This document shows positions 53,860 through 62,664 of a stretch of 64,000 nucleotides of DNA, in pieces. Position 1 is the first letter of the stretch; the number at the start of each line of letters is the position of its first letter. A program made the position numbers and the translations under genes. The notes under the pieces are model-generated. The model made no database searches. It saw only the letters and a program-made list of their open reading frames with translations, and had not been told where the DNA came from. Origin of the DNA: Salinigranum rubrum (GTDB lineage: Archaea; Halobacteriota; Halobacteria; Halobacteriales; Haloferacaceae); NCBI RefSeq assembly GCF_002906575.1, contig NZ_CP026309.1, positions 2,790,001-2,854,000 on the forward strand, in the 5' to 3' direction.

Positions 53860-54738
53860 GTGGCACTGACGAAGGTGCTCGTCGCCGGTGCGACGGGCCA
53901 GCAGGGTGGTGCAGTCGTCGAGGCGCTCCGTTCGGGCGCGTACGGCGAGTACGAGGTGTACGGGATGACCCGCGACGCGGGGAGCGACGCCGCCGCGGCG
54001 CTCACAGAGCGGGGGGTACACGTCGTCGAGGCCGATCTGAACGACCGCGCCTCGCTCGACGCGGCCGTCGAGGGGATGGACGCCGTCTTCCTCGTCACGA
54101 CGTTCTTCGAGGAGGGTCCGGCGGTCGAAACCGAACACGGAACGCGGATGGTCGACGCCTGTGTCGACGCCGGCGTCGACTACGTCGTGTACTCGTCGGT
54201 CGCCGGGGCGGACCGCGCGCCGCTCGAACACTTCGAGTCCAAGCACCGGGTCGAGGAGTACATCGTCGACTCGGGGCTCGAATGGACGTTCGTCCGCCCC
54301 GTGTACTTCATGCAGAACTTCGCGTGGCAAGAGGGGGACATCAGAGACGGGACGCTCGCCATGCCGCTCGCGGAGGGCGTCGCCCTCGCCGTCGTCGACG
54401 TCGCGGACATCGGCCGAATGGCGGCGACAGCCTTCGCCGACCCCGACACCTGGACCGGCGAGCGGGTCGAACTCGCGGGCGACGAACTGACGCTCGAAGC
54501 GTTCGCCGCCGTCTTCGCCGACGCGCTCGGTCGTGCGGTCGAGGCCGTACACGTCGACGTCGACACCTACCGCGCGGAGGCCGGCGACGAGATGGCCGAC
54601 ATGTACCAGTGGTTCAACGAGCAGGGGTACGACGTCGACGTCGCGGCCCTCTCGGAGTGGACCGAAATCGACTACGCGACGTTCGCCGAGTACGTCGACG
54701 CCCACTGGGCGTCGCGCCCGGCGCCCGCCTCCGCCTGA
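53860..54738 (+). CDS. NmrA-like NAD(P)-binding protein
   Basis: 292 residues from the GTG at 53860 (MALTKVLVAGATGQQGGAVV). The glycine-rich GATGQQGG loop, FLVTTFFEEG and YVVYSSVAG pattern define the NmrA/HSCARG branch of atypical short-chain dehydrogenases. The usual Tyr-x3-Lys pair is not evident, so it may sense NADP(H) or act as a reductase on quinone-like compounds. Upstream in-frame codons to 53677 are rejected: they run into the divergent gene's promoter. Confidence 0.85.
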   Translation: MALTKVLVAGATGQQGGAVVEALRSGAYGEYEVYGMTRDAGSDAAAALTERGVHVVEADLNDRASLDAAVEGMDAVFLVTTFFEEGPAVETEHGTRMVDACVDAGVDYVVYSSVAGADRAPLEHFESKHRVEEYIVDSGLEWTFVRPVYFMQNFAWQEGDIRDGTLAMPLAEGVALAVVDVADIGRMAATAFADPDTWTGERVELAGDELTLEAFAAVFADALGRAVEAVHVDVDTYRAEAGDEMADMYQWFNEQGYDVDVAALSEWTEIDYATFAEYVDAHWASRPAPASA

Positions 54739-54751
54739 GCGGGAGGGAGGA

Positions 54752-54991
54752 TCAGGCGAGCGTCCGTTCGACGTACTGGAGGATGTTCTCGCTCTCGCTC
54801 ATCGTGACGCCGTGGTCGTCGTCGACGAGGACGGGAACCCCGCGCTGTCCGCTCACGCGCTTTACCTCGTCGCGGTCGGAGTGCATCGCTTCGACCCACA
54901 CGGTCTCGTAGTCGACGTCGGCTTCGGTGAGCGCGTCGTGGACTTTCTCGCAGTACGGGCAGCCGTCGAGCGCATACAGGGTGAGAGCCAT
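54752..54991 (-). CDS. Glutaredoxin-like protein
   Basis: 79 residues from the ATG at 54991 (MALTLYALDGCPYCEKVHDA). The CPYC active site, the cis-Pro in GQRGVPVLVDDDHGV and the C-terminal helix SENILQYVERTL match small glutaredoxins. It reduces disulfides in the cytoplasm, probably with a gamma-Glu-Cys or bacillithiol-like thiol, since haloarchaea lack glutathione. Convergent with the NmrA-like gene, 13 bases between stops. Confidence 0.88.
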   Translation of the reverse strand: MALTLYALDGCPYCEKVHDALTEADVDYETVWVEAMHSDRDEVKRVSGQRGVPVLVDDDHGVTMSESENILQYVERTLA

Positions 54992-55223
54992 GGATGGGTG
55001 TATCGCCGCGGTGGGCAAGTAAGTTGGCCTCCTCGCGGAGCGGGTGGTTCGTGCGGTGTGAACGTCTCAGTGAACCGCCTCGGGGTCGAGCCCCGAGGCA
55101 CTCGCCTTGCTTATCTGTAGAAGGGTGCGGAGACGTACAGCCCCACACCGACGACGACTCGCTGCTCTCACGACCGGTAATCGGAACCAACATCTTAAAC
55201 TGCGGGCACCGATATCTCGACGT

Positions 55224-55391
55224 ATGAGCCTGGAGATGGAACACCACTGTCCGGCCTGCGGCGAGGAGCGCACGTTCTGGCGGTCGGCCAGCACGCTGGT
55301 ACACCTCGGCGAGAAGGTCAAGTGGCGCTGTGCGGAGTGTAACTACAGCTTCGTCCGCATCGGCGACATCGACACGTCGGTCGAAGCCTGA
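55224..55391 (+). CDS. Small zinc-ribbon protein
   Basis: 55 residues from the ATG at 55224 (MSLEMEHHCPACGEERTFW). CPACGE and CAECNY form a classical zinc ribbon, with basic/aromatic strands between. A widespread haloarchaeal mini-protein type; the role is unknown, nucleic-acid or protein binding is expected. It stands alone with its own short upstream region. Confidence 0.75.
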   Translation: MSLEMEHHCPACGEERTFWRSASTLVHLGEKVKWRCAECNYSFVRIGDIDTSVEA

Positions 55392-55478
55392 GCCTCTTCC
55401 TCTGGAAACCTCGTTCTCGGCAGAACACCAGCGACCGCGGTACCGGGCCGAACTGAACGAATAGCCGCGCGGACGGCG

Positions 55479-56900
55479 TCAGTCCCCGCCGTCGTCTTCG
55501 AGCGCGTGCCACGACAGCCGCGGGTTCCGCGCGGCGCTCACCTGGTCGATGCGCCGGGCGGTGGTCCGCGACGGCGCGTTCGCGAGCGTCTCGTCGTCGT
55601 CCGCGAGCGCGCGGTTGAACGCCGCGGCGAGGTCGTCCAACGACGAGCGGTTCTCCACCTCGGTCGGTTCGGTGAGCATCGCCTCCGAAACGAGTTCGGG
55701 CCACTTCGTCGTCGGCGGATGGACCCCGTAGTCGAGCATCCGTTTCGCCACGTCCGCGGCGTCTCTGTCCCCCGCCGTCGCCGCGAACTCGTGGTGGAAC
55801 GGGTCGTACGGGATGTCGTACTCCAACTGGGAGGCGAGGTAGTTGGCGTTCAGCACCGCCTTCGCCGAGGCGTCTCTGAGGCCCGCGTCGCCCAGCCGCG
55901 AGATGTACGCGTACGCCTTCACGAGGACGAGCCAGTTGCCCATCGTGCCGTGGACCTTGCCGATGGAGCGCTCGGGGTCGAACAGTTCGTAGCCGCCGTC
56001 CGACTTCCGGACCTGCGGCTTCGGGAGGAACTCCGCGAGGTCCGAAGCCACACCCACCGGCCCGGCACCGGGGCCACCCCCGCCGTGGGGCGTGGCGAAC
56101 GTCTTGTGGACGTTGTAGTGCATGATGTCGAAGCCCATGTCGCCGGGGCGGGCCCGACCGAGCAGCGCGTTGAGGTTGGCGCCGTCGTAGTAGAGCAGAC
56201 CGCCGGCGTCGTGGACCGTCTCCGCGATGTCGCGTATCTCGCGCTCGAACAGCCCCAGGGTGTTCGGATTGGTCAGCATGAGCGCCGCCGTCTCCTCCGA
56301 CACCGCCGCCTCCAGCGCGTCGAGGTCGACGCGGCCGTCCGCCCCCGAGGGGAGTTCGACCACCTCGTACCCGGCCATCGCGGCCGACGCGAAGTTCGTG
56401 CCGTGCGCCGAGGCGGGGATGATCACTTCGGAGCGGTCGTCGTCGTTCGCCTCGTGGTACGCCTGCGCGACGAGGATGCCGGTGAACTCGCCCGCGGCGC
56501 CCGCGGGTGGCTGGAGCGTCACGGCGTCCATCCCGCCGATGTCGGCCAGGTACTCCTGCAACCCGTGGAGAACGGCGAGCGTCCCCTGAACGGTTTCTCC
56601 CGAGCGGTCGGGGTGGACCGCTCCCGACGGAAGCGCCGCGACGTCCTCGATGAACGAGGGGTTGTACTTCATGGTGCACGACCCCAGCGGGTAGGGACCG
56701 GTCTCGACGCTGTAGTTCATCTGCGACAGCCGGGTGTAGTGGCGGGCCAACTCGGGTTCCGAGAGGGAGGGAAGCGACACCGAGTCGCGGGTGAGGTCGT
56801 CCGGCAGCGACGAGTCGACGTCGACCTCGCGTCCGTCCTTCTCGGAGAGCAGCGGTTCGTACACGTCGTCTCGGCTGAATCGCGCTTGATCGTAGTTCAC
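55479..56900 (-). CDS. gcvPB: Glycine dehydrogenase (decarboxylating) subunit 2
   Basis: 473 residues from a GTG preceded by a G-rich ribosome-binding site (six G at 56908-56913). The PLP-binding motif is NVHKTFATPHGGGGPGAGPVGV (Lys in HKTF), and GSCTMKYNPSFIED and QPPAGAAGEFTGILV are family landmarks. With GcvPA it forms the archaeal/bacterial split P-protein, which decarboxylates glycine onto lipoyl-GcvH. The last gene of gcvT-gcvH-gcvPA-gcvPB on the minus strand, 56 bases after gcvPA. Confidence 0.95.
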   Translation of the reverse strand: MNYDQARFSRDDVYEPLLSEKDGREVDVDSSLPDDLTRDSVSLPSLSEPELARHYTRLSQMNYSVETGPYPLGSCTMKYNPSFIEDVAALPSGAVHPDRSGETVQGTLAVLHGLQEYLADIGGMDAVTLQPPAGAAGEFTGILVAQAYHEANDDDRSEVIIPASAHGTNFASAAMAGYEVVELPSGADGRVDLDALEAAVSEETAALMLTNPNTLGLFEREIRDIAETVHDAGGLLYYDGANLNALLGRARPGDMGFDIMHYNVHKTFATPHGGGGPGAGPVGVASDLAEFLPKPQVRKSDGGYELFDPERSIGKVHGTMGNWLVLVKAYAYISRLGDAGLRDASAKAVLNANYLASQLEYDIPYDPFHHEFAATAGDRDAADVAKRMLDYGVHPPTTKWPELVSEAMLTEPTEVENRSSLDDLAAAFNRALADDDETLANAPSRTTARRIDQVSAARNPRLSWHALEDDGGD

Positions 56901-56955
56901 GCGAATCCCCCCGGGATGAGCGTGAACGAGGCCGGAGGTGTGCTGACGTGGTCCA

Positions 56956-58275
56956 TCACGCTGCCTCCTCGAACGCCGTGACCAGGGCCTCGGCGTGTCC
57001 CGCGTTCGTCTCCGTGATACACACCTGAATCCGGTGTTCGCCGACGACGTGGACGGCGAATCCCTCTGATTCGAGTTCCGAAGCCACGGCCTCCGCGGGC
57101 TGATCGGTGTGAGCGACGAACTCGCGGAAGTGGTGACGGTCGTAGACGGGCGCCCGAACGCCGACGACTTCGTCGAGTTTCGCGGCGAGGTCCCGGGCGT
57201 TCGTCACGCACTGTTCGGCGAGGTCGACCATCCCGTCCGCACCCAGCGAGGCGACGTGCATCGCGGTCCGGAGGGCGACCCACGCCTGGTTCGTGCAGAT
57301 GTTCGACGTGGCGCGCTCCTTGCGGATGTGCTGCTCGCGCGTCTGGAGCGTGAGGGTGAACGCTCTCTTCCCGGCGGCGTCCTCACTGGCCCCGACCAGC
57401 CTCCCCGGGACCTGCCGGAGGAACTCCTCGCGGGTGGCGAAGAGGCCGAGTCCCATGCCGTAGCTCGTCGAGAGTCCGAGAACGTCGGCCGCGCCGACGA
57501 CGACGTCGGCTCCCACGCTCGCAGGCTCTTCGAGGAGTGCCAGCGCGAGCAGGTCGGAGCCGAGACAGAACAGCGCGTCGTTGTCGGCGGCGAGGCTCCC
57601 AATCGAACCGAGCGAGGGCTCGACGACCCCGTGGACCGTCGGCGACTCCGCGTACACCATGACGGTGTCGTCGTCGACGAGTTCGGAGAGTGCGTCGACG
57701 TCGACAGCACCGTCGTCCATCGGGTACGTCTCGACCGAGAGGCCGGCCCCCTCGACGTAGTTGTCGAGGACGCCCGCCTTCCCCTCGTGGAGGTGGTCGG
57801 GGACGATGACGGTCGACCCGCTCGCTTGCCGGACGCGACCGGCGAGGCGCGCGGCCTCTGCCAGGGCAGTCGCGGCGTCGTACATCGAACAGTTCGCGAC
57901 CGGCAGTCCGGTCAACTCGACGACGAACGACTGGTACTCGAACAGGACCTGCAGGAAGCCCTGGGTGATCTCGGGCTGGTACTGCGTGTAGGAGGTGAGA
58001 AACTCCGACCGGCGAGAGAGGTCCGAAACCAGGGACGGGACGTAGTGGTCGTAGTGACCCCGACCCAGAAACTCGACGAGGTCGTGGTTGCGCGAGAGCG
58101 TCGCCTCGACCTCGGTTCGCACCTGAGCTTCGGATTTCGAACTGATTCCGAACTCGCCGTCGAACGCGACGTCGTCGGGGATGTCGAACAGTTCGTCCTC
58201 CGCGTCGACACCGACCGCATCGAGCATCGACTCGGTCTCTTCGGGCGCGTGCGGTGCGTACGGACTCCCGCTCAT
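56956..58275 (-). CDS. gcvPA: Glycine dehydrogenase (decarboxylating) subunit 1
   Basis: 439 residues, starting [24 protein letters not shown]-like [40 protein letters not shown] and the C-terminal catalytic-partner region [19 protein letters not shown] are typical of the alpha subunit of the split P-protein. The ATG overlaps the restored gcvH stop (ATGA at 58272-58275), indicating coupled translation. Confidence 0.94.
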   Translation of the reverse strand: MSGSPYAPHAPEETESMLDAVGVDAEDELFDIPDDVAFDGEFGISSKSEAQVRTEVEATLSRNHDLVEFLGRGHYDHYVPSLVSDLSRRSEFLTSYTQYQPEITQGFLQVLFEYQSFVVELTGLPVANCSMYDAATALAEAARLAGRVRQASGSTVIVPDHLHEGKAGVLDNYVEGAGLSVETYPMDDGAVDVDALSELVDDDTVMVYAESPTVHGVVEPSLGSIGSLAADNDALFCLGSDLLALALLEEPASVGADVVVGAADVLGLSTSYGMGLGLFATREEFLRQVPGRLVGASEDAAGKRAFTLTLQTREQHIRKERATSNICTNQAWVALRTAMHVASLGADGMVDLAEQCVTNARDLAAKLDEVVGVRAPVYDRHHFREFVAHTDQPAEAVASELESEGFAVHVVGEHRIQVCITETNAGHAEALVTAFEEAA

Positions 58276-58648
58276 TCGATCTGCTCGCGGTACTCCTCGG
58301 GGAGAGGAGGTCGTCGAACGCTTCGTCGCCCTCGACGCTCAGTTCGAGCATCCAGCCCTCGTCGTACGGACTCTCGTTGACGAGTTCGGGGCGGTCGAAC
58401 AGTTCCTCGTTCACGGCCGTGACCTCGCCCGAGACGGGGGCGTAGAGGTCGGAGACGGCCTTGATCGACTCGACGACGCCGAACGAGTCGTCGGCGGTCA
58501 CCGTGTCACCCGTCTCGGGGAGTTCGACGAACACCACGTCGCCGAGTTCGTCCTGTGCGAACTCCGTGATGCCGACTCTGATCGGGTCGGCGGTCGTGAT
58601 CCACTCGTGCGATTCCAGATACCGTCTGTCGTCGGGAACTTCGAACAT
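58272..58648 (-). pseudogene. gcvH: Glycine cleavage H protein, one frameshift near the C-terminus
   Basis: It starts [17 protein letters not shown]. The lipoyl-Lys site is intact ([20 protein letters not shown], Lys in SIKA). Near the end, DDLLSP should continue EEYREQIE then stop. A run of only four C (minus strand; plus 58299-58302) instead shifts the frame into gcvPA. Adding one C gives a normal 125-residue protein whose TGA overlaps the gcvPA ATG. The H protein carries the aminomethyl group between P, T and L proteins. Because the operon is otherwise perfect, a sequencing error is likely. Confidence 0.88.
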
Positions 58649-58655
58649 AGTTGTG

Positions 58656-59762
58656 TTAGCGGTCGATGAAGGGCAGCGAGACGACCTTCGCCCGCTTTCG
58701 GTCCCCGCGGACGACGACGTCGACCCGCGTGCCGGGGGCGGCGTGGTCGGCGGGGAGGTAGCCGAGGGCGATGGCCTTCGAGAGCGTCGGGCTCATGGTG
58801 CCGCTGGTGACGTGGCCGAGCGACTCGCCGGCTTCGTCGGTGAGTTCGTACCCGTGGCGGGCGATGCCGCGGTCGACGAGTTCGATGCCGACGAACTTCT
58901 CGTCGACACCCTCGGCGTGGACGCGTTCGAGCGCGTCGCGGCCGACGAACTCGGTGTCGAGTTTGACCGTGAAGCCGATGCCGGCCTCGTAGGGGTTGTG
59001 TGGCTCTTCTTCGGGGTGGAAGTCCTGCCCCGAGAGCAGAAAGCCCATCTCGATGCGGAGCGTGTCGCGCGCGCCGAGTCCGCACGGCGGACAGGCGTCG
59101 TCGTCGACGAACGCGTCCCACACCGTCTCGGCCTCCGCCCACGGACAGAGCACCTCGAATCCGGCCTCGCCGGTGTAGCCCGTCCGCGCGAGCAGACACG
59201 ACGCCCCGGCGAGGTCGGCTTCCCGGGCCTCGAACGGGGCCAGTCCGGGTGTCGAGCCGAGCACCTCGGTGACGAGGGCGGGCGAATCGGGGCCCTGAAC
59301 GGCGAACATCGCCCACTCCTCGGTGACGTTCGTCACGTCGGCGTCGAGTCCCCACTCGTCGCGGTGGTCGGTCCAGCGGTCGTACATCTGCTGGTCGTGG
59401 CCCGCGTTCGGGACGAAGAGGTAGGCGGCGTCACCGCCCTCGTCCGACGGGAGTCGGTAGACGACGGTGTCGTCGATGATGGTCCCTTCGGCGGTCGTGA
59501 TCGTCGAGTACTGGGAGTCGCCCTCGTCGAGGACGGTCACGTCGTTCGACGTGAGCCGCTGCATCAACGCGGTCGCGTCCGGTCCGGTGACCTCGATCTC
59601 GCTCATGTGCGAGACGTCGAAGATGCCGGCCCGTTCGCGAACGGCGGTGTGCTCCGCTCGAATGGAGTCGAACTCCACGGGCATGTCCCACCCGCCGAAC
59701 TCGGTGAACTTCGCGTCCCGCCCGGCGTGAACGTCCCGCAGTGGCGGCTTCCGAAGGGCCAT
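58656..59762 (-). CDS. gcvT: Aminomethyltransferase (glycine cleavage T protein)
   Basis: 368 residues. [20 protein letters not shown] and [19 protein letters not shown] form the N-terminal folate-binding domain. [16 protein letters not shown] and the C-terminal [20 protein letters not shown] complete the family pattern. It moves the methylene group from lipoyl-GcvH to tetrahydrofolate (or a pterin analogue) and releases ammonia. The first gene of the operon; the gcvH start is seven bases after its stop. Confidence 0.95.
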   Translation of the reverse strand: MALRKPPLRDVHAGRDAKFTEFGGWDMPVEFDSIRAEHTAVRERAGIFDVSHMSEIEVTGPDATALMQRLTSNDVTVLDEGDSQYSTITTAEGTIIDDTVVYRLPSDEGGDAAYLFVPNAGHDQQMYDRWTDHRDEWGLDADVTNVTEEWAMFAVQGPDSPALVTEVLGSTPGLAPFEAREADLAGASCLLARTGYTGEAGFEVLCPWAEAETVWDAFVDDDACPPCGLGARDTLRIEMGFLLSGQDFHPEEEPHNPYEAGIGFTVKLDTEFVGRDALERVHAEGVDEKFVGIELVDRGIARHGYELTDEAGESLGHVTSGTMSPTLSKAIALGYLPADHAAPGTRVDVVVRGDRKRAKVVSLPFIDR

Positions 59763-60022
59763 AGTCGCGCATTGGCGGGAGTCAAGTAATGCTTTGGTAT
59801 CGCGGCCGAGGGTGGTGAGTCGGCGACTCGTAACGACACTGACGTTACGGTGTCGTAGGCAAACGAGCGAGTCCGCGAATTGTCACGAACCGCCAGTGGA
59901 GTGACTGTATCGCGGACGAACGACGGTGGCTCCGCGAGTCGGGACGGAACCCGTGGCGTTGACGGCCGCGAAACGTCGGAGCGGGACGGACGGTCGTGAC
60001 CGAACCCTTCCGGAGAGGTAGA

Positions 60023-60029
60023 TTTATCA
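60023..60029 (+). promoter_or_regulatory. TATA-like box of the mini-gene or small RNA
   Basis: TTTATCA lies 25-31 bases before an ATG at 60054, in an AT-rich island within GC-rich DNA. Confidence 0.45.
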
Positions 60030-60048
60030 CACCCCGTGGAGTAAAACA

Positions 60049-60066
60049 TTACTATGAAGATAGTAA
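60049..60066 (+). repeat. Perfect inverted repeat TTACTAT-GAAG-ATAGTAA
   Basis: Seven-base arms with a four-base spacer, centred on the predicted transcription start and the ATG at 60054. It could be an operator bound by a dimeric repressor or an RNA hairpin that hides the start. Confidence 0.5.
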
Positions 60067-60161
60067 CTATTTCTGAGGGCGCGTCGAGGGGAGAGCTGTG
60101 GGCGGAGAGCCGGCGAACCGCGACGTTCGCCGAGATGGCGAGCGCCATGCGCCGCGTCTGA
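60054..60161 (+). CDS. Possible 35-residue leaderless mini-protein
   Basis: ATG to TGA, 36 codons, beginning MKIVTISEGASRGELWAESR, with a TATA box at the right distance for a leaderless start. The rest is helical and basic. No homologue is recognised. The TATA box and hairpin are the main support; it may instead be a small RNA. Confidence 0.3.
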   Translation: MKIVTISEGASRGELWAESRRTATFAEMASAMRRV

Positions 60162-60332
60162 GACGACTGTCTTCTCGGGTTCCGGATCGGACTGGCGTGG
60201 GCTGTCGCTGTCCCGACGATCAGCGTCGACGCGGCGCGACGGCGCAACTGCGAAGGAAGAGAACGAACGGAAGGCAGAGGAGGCGAGGGAGAGGCGGTCG
60301 TGAGGTGCTCGTGAGGTGGAAACTCGGCCCGC

Positions 60333-60551
60333 TCAGGCGCGGGCGGTCGTCGGCTCCGCGGAACCGGTGACGACTTTCTTCGCCGTCCAGACGTTCGCTC
60401 TGACGCCGGCCCGCGAGACGGACATCCGGACCTGTGCGCCTTCGGTGAGCGAGGCGAGCCGTTCACGGGCTTCGGTGTCGGCGTAGTCGACGACGTGGTA
60501 CGTCGCACGAGTGTCGGCCGATTGAACGGTGAGCGCACCGTGGCTGTTCAT
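60333..60551 (-). CDS. Small conserved-looking protein, OB-like
   Basis: 72 residues from the ATG at 60551 (MNSHGALTVQSADTRATYHV). Beta-rich, with ERLASLTEGAQVRMSVSRAG resembling a small OB or SH3-like barrel. Similar short proteins with a YHVVDYAD-type segment are common in haloarchaea; function unknown. Divergent from the NYN gene. Confidence 0.6.
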   Translation of the reverse strand: MNSHGALTVQSADTRATYHVVDYADTEARERLASLTEGAQVRMSVSRAGVRANVWTAKKVVTGSAEPTTARA

Positions 60552-60791
60552 CGAATCTATCACAATAAACGATTGGGGACTTTCTTCCCCACCTGCTCTG
60601 TTCATATCAACCAAATGAGCGTCCGAACACATAAATCTAAACATATACGACTCGGAACCTGTTCTAAGTGTATTAGGAATTCTAGTGTCGATTCCCCACA
60701 CACCACGGAGAGGGGCGACGGTCGGTTCGTCGCGGCGGACGCGACGCTCACGAATCAGCACGCCTTTGTTCGCCTCCGGGGTATCGACCGC

Positions 60792-61247
60792 ATGGACCTC
60801 CTCCAGCGGCTGTTCGCCGCCGAGCACACCGCGGAGCCGCGGGTCGCGCTGTTCGTCGACGGTCCGAACGTCCTCCGCGACGAGTTCGACGTCGACCTCG
60901 ACGACGTTCGCGCGGCCGCCCGCGCGTACGGACGTCTCGCGACGACGCGGCTCTACGTGGACGAACACGCGACCCCGGGACTCATCCAGGCGGCCGAGGC
61001 ACGGGGGTTCAACGTCGTCGTCACCAGTGGGGACGTCGACGTCAAACTCGCCGTCGACCTCACGCGACAGGTCGTCGAGTCGCGGGCGGACGTCGTCGCC
61101 ATCGTCTCCCGCGACACGGACTTCAAGCCGGCGCTCGAAGTGGCGAACGAGTACGGCCTCCGGACGGTCGCCATCGCGCCGGGAACCCACGGACGCTCCG
61201 ACGCGCTCCCCAACGCCGCGACGGAGAGCGTCACCCTCGGCGAGTGA
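60792..61247 (+). CDS. NYN/PIN-like domain ribonuclease-type protein
   Basis: 151 residues from the ATG at 60792. The first strand ALFVDGPNVLRDEFDVDLDD has the NYN Asp-x-x-Asn motif; SGDVDVKLAVDLTR and VAIVSRDTDFKPALEVANEY give the other acidic metal ligands. This matches the archaeal NYN family known as TIGR00288. It is expected to bind Mg2+ and to cut or bind RNA. Longer in-frame extensions upstream lack similarity and cross the AT-rich promoter region. Confidence 0.85.
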   Translation: MDLLQRLFAAEHTAEPRVALFVDGPNVLRDEFDVDLDDVRAAARAYGRLATTRLYVDEHATPGLIQAAEARGFNVVVTSGDVDVKLAVDLTRQVVESRADVVAIVSRDTDFKPALEVANEYGLRTVAIAPGTHGRSDALPNAATESVTLGE

Positions 61248-61313
61248 CCCGACGAGCGGGTCACCCCCTGCGAAAGCGCAACTGTTCTCCCGACGGGCGT
61301 CGATACGTCGCGC

Positions 61314-61673
61314 ATGGGAATCGTCGATTCGGTCGTCGGGTTCGTCGTGAGCCTTCTCGTCGGTGGGTTCGGCATCTACGTCGGCGCGCGGTTCGTCGTC
61401 GACGAGCGCGACTACAGCCATGCCGTCGTCACCGCACTCATCGGCGCGGTCGTCTGGGCGGTCGTCGGGCTGTTCCTCGGGTGGATTCCGCTCCTGGGCG
61501 TGCTCCTCACGCTCCTGGCGTACATCGCCGTGGTGAACTGGCGCTACCCGGGCGGGTGGGTCGAGGCCGCGGGCATCGCCTTGGTCGCGTGGGTCGCGTC
61601 GCTCGTCACGCTCGCCGTCCTCTCACTGCTCGGCGTCGGGTCGCTGTCGGCGTTCGGCGTCCCGGGCGTCTGA
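61314..61673 (+). CDS. Small four-helix membrane protein
   Basis: 119 residues with about four hydrophobic helices: SVVGFVVSLLVGGFGIYVGA, AVVTALIGAVVWAVVGLFLG, IPLLGVLLTLLAYIAVV and GIALVAWVASLVTLAVLSL. No family name is assigned; comparable proteins are common in haloarchaeal genomes. It sits between the NYN and TatD-like genes, all on the same strand. Confidence 0.7.
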   Translation: MGIVDSVVGFVVSLLVGGFGIYVGARFVVDERDYSHAVVTALIGAVVWAVVGLFLGWIPLLGVLLTLLAYIAVVNWRYPGGWVEAAGIALVAWVASLVTLAVLSLLGVGSLSAFGVPGV

Positions 61674-61732
61674 GGTGAGAACGCGAGTGACGCATCCGGT
61701 CGGCTTTTGTTCCGGCCGTCGAACACCTCGAC

Positions 61733-62578
61733 ATGGACCTCGGGACGCCGGTGCTGGACAACCACCTCCATCTCGACCCGGAGCACGGACGGGGAATCGA
61801 TGCCGTCGAGGACTTCGCTCGCCTCGGCGGGACGCACTTACTCGTCGTCAACAAGCCCTCGTGGCATCTCGGATGCGAGGCGGAGACCGGCGAGGACTTC
61901 CGGACCGTGTTCGAGACGACTCTCGGCGTCGTAGCGCAAGCGAGCGAGGTGCTCGACGGGCGGGCCTGGCCCGTCCTCGGCGTCCACCCGGGCCTCGTCT
62001 CGCGGCTGGTCGACGAGCGGGGGTTCGAACCGGCCGAAGCCCGTGACCTCATGTGCGACGGCCTCGACGTCGCCGTCGAGTACGTTCGGGAGGACCGGGC
62101 GCTCGCGCTGAAGTCCGGCCGTCCCCACTACGACGTCTCCGACGCGGTGTGGGAGGCCTCGAACGACGTGCTCCGGCACGCGCTCTCGCTCGGCGCCGAC
62201 GCCGACTGTGCGGTCCAGCTCCACACCGAGTCGACCGAGGACCTGACCGACGTGGCCGGGTGGGCCGACGAGCGCGGGCTCCCTCCAAAGAAGGTAGTCA
62301 AACACTACGCCGGGCCGCGACTCGACGGCGTCACGCCGAGCGTGATGAGCGAACCCGACTGGCTGCGGGAGGCCGCAGAGGAGGGGAAGCCGTTCCTCAT
62401 GGAGACGGACTTCGTCGACGACCCCGACCGGCCGGGCGCGGTCCTGGGACCGAAGACCGTCCCGCGGCGGGTTCGGACGCTCCTCGACGAGGGCTACGAC
62501 GAGGCGGTCCGCCGCGCGCACGTGGAGACGCCGCGCTCGGTGTACGGAATCGACACCCGCGCGACGCTCTCGAAGTGA
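61733..62578 (+). CDS. TatD-family metal-dependent hydrolase
   Basis: 281 residues. LDNHLHLDPEHGRGIDAVED has the amidohydrolase His-x-His motif. VLGVHPGLVSRLV carries the conserved Gly-x-His-Pro, CAVQLHTESTED a later His, and MSEPDWLREAAEEGKPFLMETDFVDDP the metal-binding Asp near the C-terminus. This is the TIM-barrel layout of TatD nucleases and related archaeal enzymes. Substrate is not known for this branch. Confidence 0.83.
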   Translation: MDLGTPVLDNHLHLDPEHGRGIDAVEDFARLGGTHLLVVNKPSWHLGCEAETGEDFRTVFETTLGVVAQASEVLDGRAWPVLGVHPGLVSRLVDERGFEPAEARDLMCDGLDVAVEYVREDRALALKSGRPHYDVSDAVWEASNDVLRHALSLGADADCAVQLHTESTEDLTDVAGWADERGLPPKKVVKHYAGPRLDGVTPSVMSEPDWLREAAEEGKPFLMETDFVDDPDRPGAVLGPKTVPRRVRTLLDEGYDEAVRRAHVETPRSVYGIDTRATLSK

Positions 62579-62664
62579 GTCATGTGAACGCACGACGGGT
62601 GGGAGCGTCCCGCACCCAACCGGGGAGAGGAAAGGCCTTTGACGACAGGAAGAGACTGTTTGGT

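Larger units (their letters stand above)
59763..60332. other. Intergenic region with a possible mini-gene
   Basis: 570 bases between gcvT (minus) and a 72-residue gene (minus, converging). It contains a TATA box at 60023-60029, a perfect hairpin at 60049-60066 and a 35-codon frame (60054-60161). A weak TATA-like ATTACTT (minus strand, around 59784-59793) may serve gcvT. Otherwise nothing is recognised. Confidence 0.5.
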
